A DNA stretch of 32,901 nucleotides from Pseudomonadota bacterium (GTDB lineage: Bacteria > Pseudomonadota > Gammaproteobacteria > Burkholderiales > Burkholderiaceae_C). Location: positions 1 through 32,901 of the forward strand of contig JAEZLX010000046.1 of NCBI GenBank assembly GCA_023415035.1, given 5' to 3'. The notes under the pieces are model-generated. The model saw only the letters and a program-made list of their open reading frames with translations. It was not told the origin of the DNA and made no database searches. Shown one piece after another: positions 30,189-32,901 of the stretch. A program made the position numbers and the translations under genes. Each line of letters opens with the position of its first letter. The stretch's first letter is position 1.

Positions 30189-31494
30189 TCCCCCGTCGAC
30201 GCCCGCGTCTGCCGCTACGATCTGAAGCCATCGGCGAACGACCCAGACGAGGACGATGAGAGGCAACCAAGACTTCCAGGGGGCGATGTTCAGCTACATC
30301 AGCCTTGAAGAGCGCGTGCCGCAGACACACCCGCTGCGCAAGTTGCGCGCGGTGGTCGATGCGCTGCTGGCAACCATGCACCGCGAGTTCGAAGCGGTGT
30401 ATGCCCGCCGTGGCCGCCCCTCGGTGCCGCCGGAGATGCTGCTCAAGGCCTTGCTGCTGCAGATCCTGTTCTCCATCCGCAGCGAGCGCCAACTGGTCGA
30501 GGCCATCAACTACAACCTGCTGTACCGCTGGTTCGTGGGCCTGAACATCGAAGACAAGGTCTGGGACCACTCCACCTTCAGCGCCAACCGCGAACGTCTG
30601 TTCAACGAAGACCTGGCGCGCGCCTTCTTCGAGCGCGTCAAGCTCAGCGCCCAGTGGGGCAGGCTCACCAGCGACGAACACTTCAGCGTGGACGGCACGC
30701 TGATTGAGGCCTGGGCCTTGCACAAGAGCTTCAAGCGCAAGGACGATGACAGCGGCACGCCGCCTGGGCGCAACCCCGAGGTGGACTTCAAAGGGCAGGA
30801 GCGCTGCAACGACACCCACGAGAGCACCACGGACGCCGATGCCCGGCTGTTCAAGAAGAGCCCGGGCGACAAGTCCCGCCTGTGCCACATGGGGCACATC
30901 CTGATGGAGAACCGTAACGGTCTGATCGTGGATGTCCAGATCACTCACGCCAGCGGCACCGCCGAGCGCGAGGCGGCGCTGGCGATGCTCGGACGCCGGG
31001 GCAGCAAAAACAAACGGGCCACGGTCGGGGCCGACAAGGGCTACGACAGCAAGGCCTTCGTCAAGGGCTGCCGCCGGCTTTTGGTCACGCCACACGTGGC
31101 GGCCAAGGACAAGCACTCGGCCGTCGATGGCCGCATCAAGCGCCACGAGGGTTACAAGGCCAGTCTGAAGGTGCGCAAGCGCATCGAGGAGGCCTTTGGC
31201 TGGATCAAGACGGTGGGCGGTCTGGCCAAGACCAAGCTGATCGGTCAGGCCAAGCTCGCGGGCCAGGCGCTGCTGTGCTTTGCCACCTATAACCTGGTGC
31301 GCATGGGCAGTCTGGGCGGCTGGTGGGACGCGCATCATGCGTGAGCCATGGGATACGTGCGCCCGAAACGGGCAAAGCGGCCTGCAAACAGGCCGAAATG
31401 GCCCTCGCATTCGTTTCGTAGGCGCGTCTGGGCGGCTCGTTTCTTCGAAATCAGCGTCCCCGGTGCAATCGAAGAACACTTTTTCAACGGCCTG
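30174..31494 (+). mobile_element. IS5-family-like insertion sequence, 1321 bp, complete
   Basis: Perfect 15-bp inverted ends (CAGGCCGTTGAAAAA at 30174-30188 and its complement at 31480-31494) enclose one transposase gene. The element is flanked by the 4-bp direct repeat CTAA (30170-30173 and 31495-31498), matching the YTAR target of IS5-type elements. The transposase is intact, so the element may be active. Its composition is closer to the high-GC chromosome than to the cassettes around it. It is oriented with the cassette genes. Confidence 0.92.
30256..31344 (+). CDS. IS5-family-like DDE transposase
   Basis: The 362-residue protein has an N-terminal DUF772-type DNA-binding region (about residues 20-95; LEERVPQTHPLRKLRAVVD, RPSVPPEMLLKALLLQ, SERQLVEAI) followed by a DDE catalytic domain. 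The probable triad is Asp146 (HFSVDGTLIEAW), Asp250 (VGADKGYD) and Glu302 (RIEEAFGWIK). No frameshift or stop interrupts it. The ATG at 30256 has GAGG a few bases upstream. About 150 bp of non-coding DNA follow up to the right end. It could also be listed under IS1182-like relatives; the CTAA duplication favours IS5. Confidence 0.9.
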   Translation: MRGNQDFQGAMFSYISLEERVPQTHPLRKLRAVVDALLATMHREFEAVYARRGRPSVPPEMLLKALLLQILFSIRSERQLVEAINYNLLYRWFVGLNIEDKVWDHSTFSANRERLFNEDLARAFFERVKLSAQWGRLTSDEHFSVDGTLIEAWALHKSFKRKDDDSGTPPGRNPEVDFKGQERCNDTHESTTDADARLFKKSPGDKSRLCHMGHILMENRNGLIVDVQITHASGTAEREAALAMLGRRGSKNKRATVGADKGYDSKAFVKGCRRLLVTPHVAAKDKHSAVDGRIKRHEGYKASLKVRKRIEEAFGWIKTVGGLAKTKLIGQAKLAGQALLCFATYNLVRMGSLGGWWDAHHA

Positions 31495-31498
31495 CTAA
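31480..31498 (+). repeat. Right inverted repeat of the IS and right target duplication CTAA
   Basis: TTTTTCAACGGCCTG (31480-31494) is the exact complement of the left end and is followed by the second CTAA (31495-31498). Confidence 0.9.
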
Positions 31499-31565
31499 CC
31501 CGTCACTGCAGCGAACGGCCTTCCGCCGCCGCTGAACTCCAATGTTAGACCGCAATGGGAGATCT

Positions 31566-32177
31566 ATGAAGTCCTTCCTCAACTGGCTCGCGGCAGCTGC
31601 CTCTCTCATCGGGCTATTTTTCACGCTTAGGCCGCCAAGTGGTAATGGTGACCTGTCATCTACTCAGATCGGCATCGTCAGTTTGATTGCATTTATATTC
31701 GGTATAGCAGCTTTATCTGAAATTCGAAAGGAGCACCAACGCTCAGGCAAGAAGTATCGAAGTGCAGCCAAAATTAATAGCTACATGCACAAAATGCTTC
31801 GCAATAGTGGGAAATGCGAGATCTGCTCCCGCGATGCTAGTTGGATTGCTGACAAGCGGATTTTCCCGCTTTTAGAGGAGAAAGCAGCGCGTGGAGAGTT
31901 GACTTTCTTGGTTCACCACTCAACTCCAGAGTTAAAAAGCCTCGCCACCATCGGCGCCGAGGTAATTGAGTACGGACCTGTAGGGTTCGAGCCAGTGACT
32001 CGCTTCACGGTGGTTAATGCAGGGAATCCTGCGTCTTCTTATGTTGCTATTGGTCGAAGGAAGCCAAATGAACCGCACATCATCGAGGAGCTAGATTCCT
32101 CGCATCCGACGTATTCAATGGCGCGAGACCTCATTCGATCCATTCGGGCAGCTCATGATCAATTTACGAAAAACTAA
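31566..32177 (+). CDS. Cassette 2 gene A: two-helix membrane protein of unknown function
   Basis: The 203-residue protein has two N-terminal membrane helices (FLNWLAAAASLIGLFFTL, about residues 4-21, and IGIVSLIAFIFGIAAL, about 34-49) and a soluble part of about 150 residues. The soluble part contains KCEICSRDASWIADKRIF, LLEEKAARGELTFLV, IGAEVIEYGPV, RFTVVNAG and YVAIGRR. The order (SRDxSW, then a KA/L segment, a GA-V-Y strand, then RF and AIG) recalls a degenerate phospholipase-D-like fold without HKD motifs; this is a guess. ATG 31566 has GGGAG (31557-31561). An in-frame ATG at 31542 lies in the upstream attC and would depend on which cassette precedes. It overlaps the methyltransferase gene by 23 bp. 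Confidence 0.78.
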   Translation: MKSFLNWLAAAASLIGLFFTLRPPSGNGDLSSTQIGIVSLIAFIFGIAALSEIRKEHQRSGKKYRSAAKINSYMHKMLRNSGKCEICSRDASWIADKRIFPLLEEKAARGELTFLVHHSTPELKSLATIGAEVIEYGPVGFEPVTRFTVVNAGNPASSYVAIGRRKPNEPHIIEELDSSHPTYSMARDLIRSIRAAHDQFTKN

Positions 32178-32871
32178 GAGTCTGCCGCGCGTCACACGTG
32201 AGTGGGATGCCATTGCGGAATTGCGTGAGGAACAGATCACGTCAGGTGAAGACCACAGCGCAAACTTCGTCCTCGCTCCGGCCATACTTGGTGCGCTGCC
32301 GCGGTCGAAGTCACTAGTCGACATCGGCTGTGGCACTGGTTGGCTAACGGCCCTGGCTTCGCGGCGTGCTGAGTTAGTAGTCGGTGTCGATCCTAGTCCT
32401 AATTCTATTGCTATCGCAGAGAAGCTTCATGCCGGTGCATCAATAAGCTATTGGGCAGAGACAGTTGAGCAGTACGCGCGCCGGCGCAAGCGACCAGAGT
32501 TCGATACTGCAATCTCAAATATGGCGGCAAGCAGCGCCCCGGATCTACAGCGGTTTTTTTCAGCTTCCAGACGTCTGCTGAAAAATAATGGATTCTTTAT
32601 ATTAACGTTCCCACACCCCTGCTTCTGGCCACTTTACTGGGGTTACGCATCAAATCCTAAATTTCGCTACGAGCGCTCCTTTGCAGTAGAGGGGGAATTC
32701 AAGATACGCACGCAAGCTACGCAGATGGTTACCACTCATTTTCATCATCCGTTAGAGCAATATATTTCGTCATTAGCGCGTGCTGGGTTCGAGTTGGAGT
32801 CTATGCGCGAGCTATCGGGGCGCGGATTTGAGCTCCCGCGATTCATGCTCGTTACTTCGCGTGCGGTCTAA
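32155..32871 (+). CDS. Cassette 2 gene B: class I SAM-dependent methyltransferase
   Basis: The 238-residue protein has motif I LVDIGCGTGWL (about residues 54-64), the acidic loop VVGVDPSPNSIAIAEK, the motif IV region FDTAISNMAA, and RRLLKNNGFFILTFPHPCFW. A late segment, HHPLEQYISSLARAGFELES, is typical of small-molecule methyltransferases of the UbiE/Methyltransf_11 type. No DNA-methylase motif (NPPY/DPPY) is seen. ATG 32155 lies inside the end of the membrane-protein gene, so translation is probably coupled. The stop TAA (32869-32871) is part of the attC box GTCTAAC. No attC lies between the two genes, so they travel as one cassette. The substrate is unknown. Confidence 0.85.
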   Translation: MINLRKTKSLPRVTREWDAIAELREEQITSGEDHSANFVLAPAILGALPRSKSLVDIGCGTGWLTALASRRAELVVGVDPSPNSIAIAEKLHAGASISYWAETVEQYARRRKRPEFDTAISNMAASSAPDLQRFFSASRRLLKNNGFFILTFPHPCFWPLYWGYASNPKFRYERSFAVEGEFKIRTQATQMVTTHFHHPLEQYISSLARAGFELESMRELSGRGFELPRFMLVTSRAV

Positions 32872-32901
32872 CAATTCATTCAAGCCGAAGCCGCTTCGCG
32901 G
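32866..32901 (+). repeat. attC site of cassette 2, truncated by the window end
   Basis: GTCTAAC (32866-32872), spacer AATTC, L box ATTCAAGC and the start of a hairpin arm (CCGAAGCCGCTTCGCGG) follow the pattern of the common 60-bp attC sites found with many cassettes. The second half and the GTTRRRY core lie beyond the window. Confidence 0.9.

Larger units (their letters stand above)
30168..31550 (+). repeat. attC site of cassette 1, split by an insertion sequence
   Basis: Removing the IS and one CTAA copy rebuilds a site of about 58 bp. It has the box ATCTAAC (30168-30174), spacer CCGTC, a stem pairing CAGCG with CGCTG around an imperfect GGC/GCC hairpin, spacer CCAAT, and the core GTTAGAC (31544-31550). 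Two 5-nt spacers and complementary outer boxes are the standard attC layout. Confidence 0.82.
28618..32901. mobile_element. Chromosomal integron: decayed integrase, attI and start of the cassette array (right end outside window)
   Basis: A leftward integrase remnant is followed by an attI-like site and rightward cassettes bounded by GTTRRRY cores at 29516-29522 and 31544-31550, with another attC starting at 32866. The cassette genes look richer in A/T and use different codons than the flanking chromosome. The element is not linked to transposon ends or resistance genes in view, which fits a sedentary chromosomal integron. Its left border is immediately upstream of hemE. Confidence 0.88.

Noticed and set aside
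28618..32901. Clinical class 1 integron
   Set aside because: No sul1, qacE or resistance cassettes are present, the integrase sequence differs from IntI1, and the locus lies next to hemE in the chromosome.

Overview
The window is a high-GC bacterial chromosome segment, most likely from a betaproteobacterium of the order Burkholderiales. This rests on the linked rplL-rpoB-rpoC genes, the rsmB / DUF4390 / NtrY-like / short NtrX-like order typical of that class, the priA-hemE pair, and protein sizes (RpoB about 1373 aa, RpoC 1405 aa). The genus cannot be fixed from the sequence alone.

Layout, left to right. Positions 1-8835 hold the end of rplL, a candidate attenuator, rpoB and rpoC, closed by a strong terminator. 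Positions 9036-15858 form a rightward run: LemA protein, M48 membrane protease, rsmB, a secreted DUF4390 protein, an NtrY-type sensor kinase and its response regulator. A tRNA-Phe with its own -10 box and terminator follows. Positions 16138-21305 are leftward genes: a secreted metallo-beta-lactamase-fold hydrolase, a di-haem cytochrome c peroxidase with an FNR/ANR-type box upstream, a small secreted protein, and the Rep helicase. An AEC-family transporter and katG point right; katG has a well-spaced OxyR site, a matching promoter and a 25-codon leader ORF. priA and hemE point left, separated by 377 bp carrying DnaA-box matches.

The accessory part starts 84 bp upstream of hemE and runs off the right edge (28618 to beyond 32901). 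It is a chromosomal integron: a decayed integrase gene, an attI-like site with a GTTAGGC core at 29516-29522, and at least two gene cassettes. The cassettes look richer in A and T than the core. Cassette 1 carries a 207-aa protein resembling the AbiGi/DUF2971 type. Its attC has been split by a complete 1321-bp IS5-like element with 15-bp perfect inverted ends and a CTAA target duplication. Cassette 2 carries two overlapping genes, a two-helix membrane protein and a SAM-dependent methyltransferase, whose stop codon lies inside the next attC. That attC is cut by the window end, so the array continues.

The core genes serve transcription, rRNA modification, nitrogen/redox-type signalling, haem synthesis, peroxide defence (katG and cytochrome c peroxidase) and replication restart (rep, priA). 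The most novel material is the integron: a dead integrase beside structurally good sites, an IS placed in the conserved attC box in a way that keeps core bases on both sides, and cargo genes without an established function.
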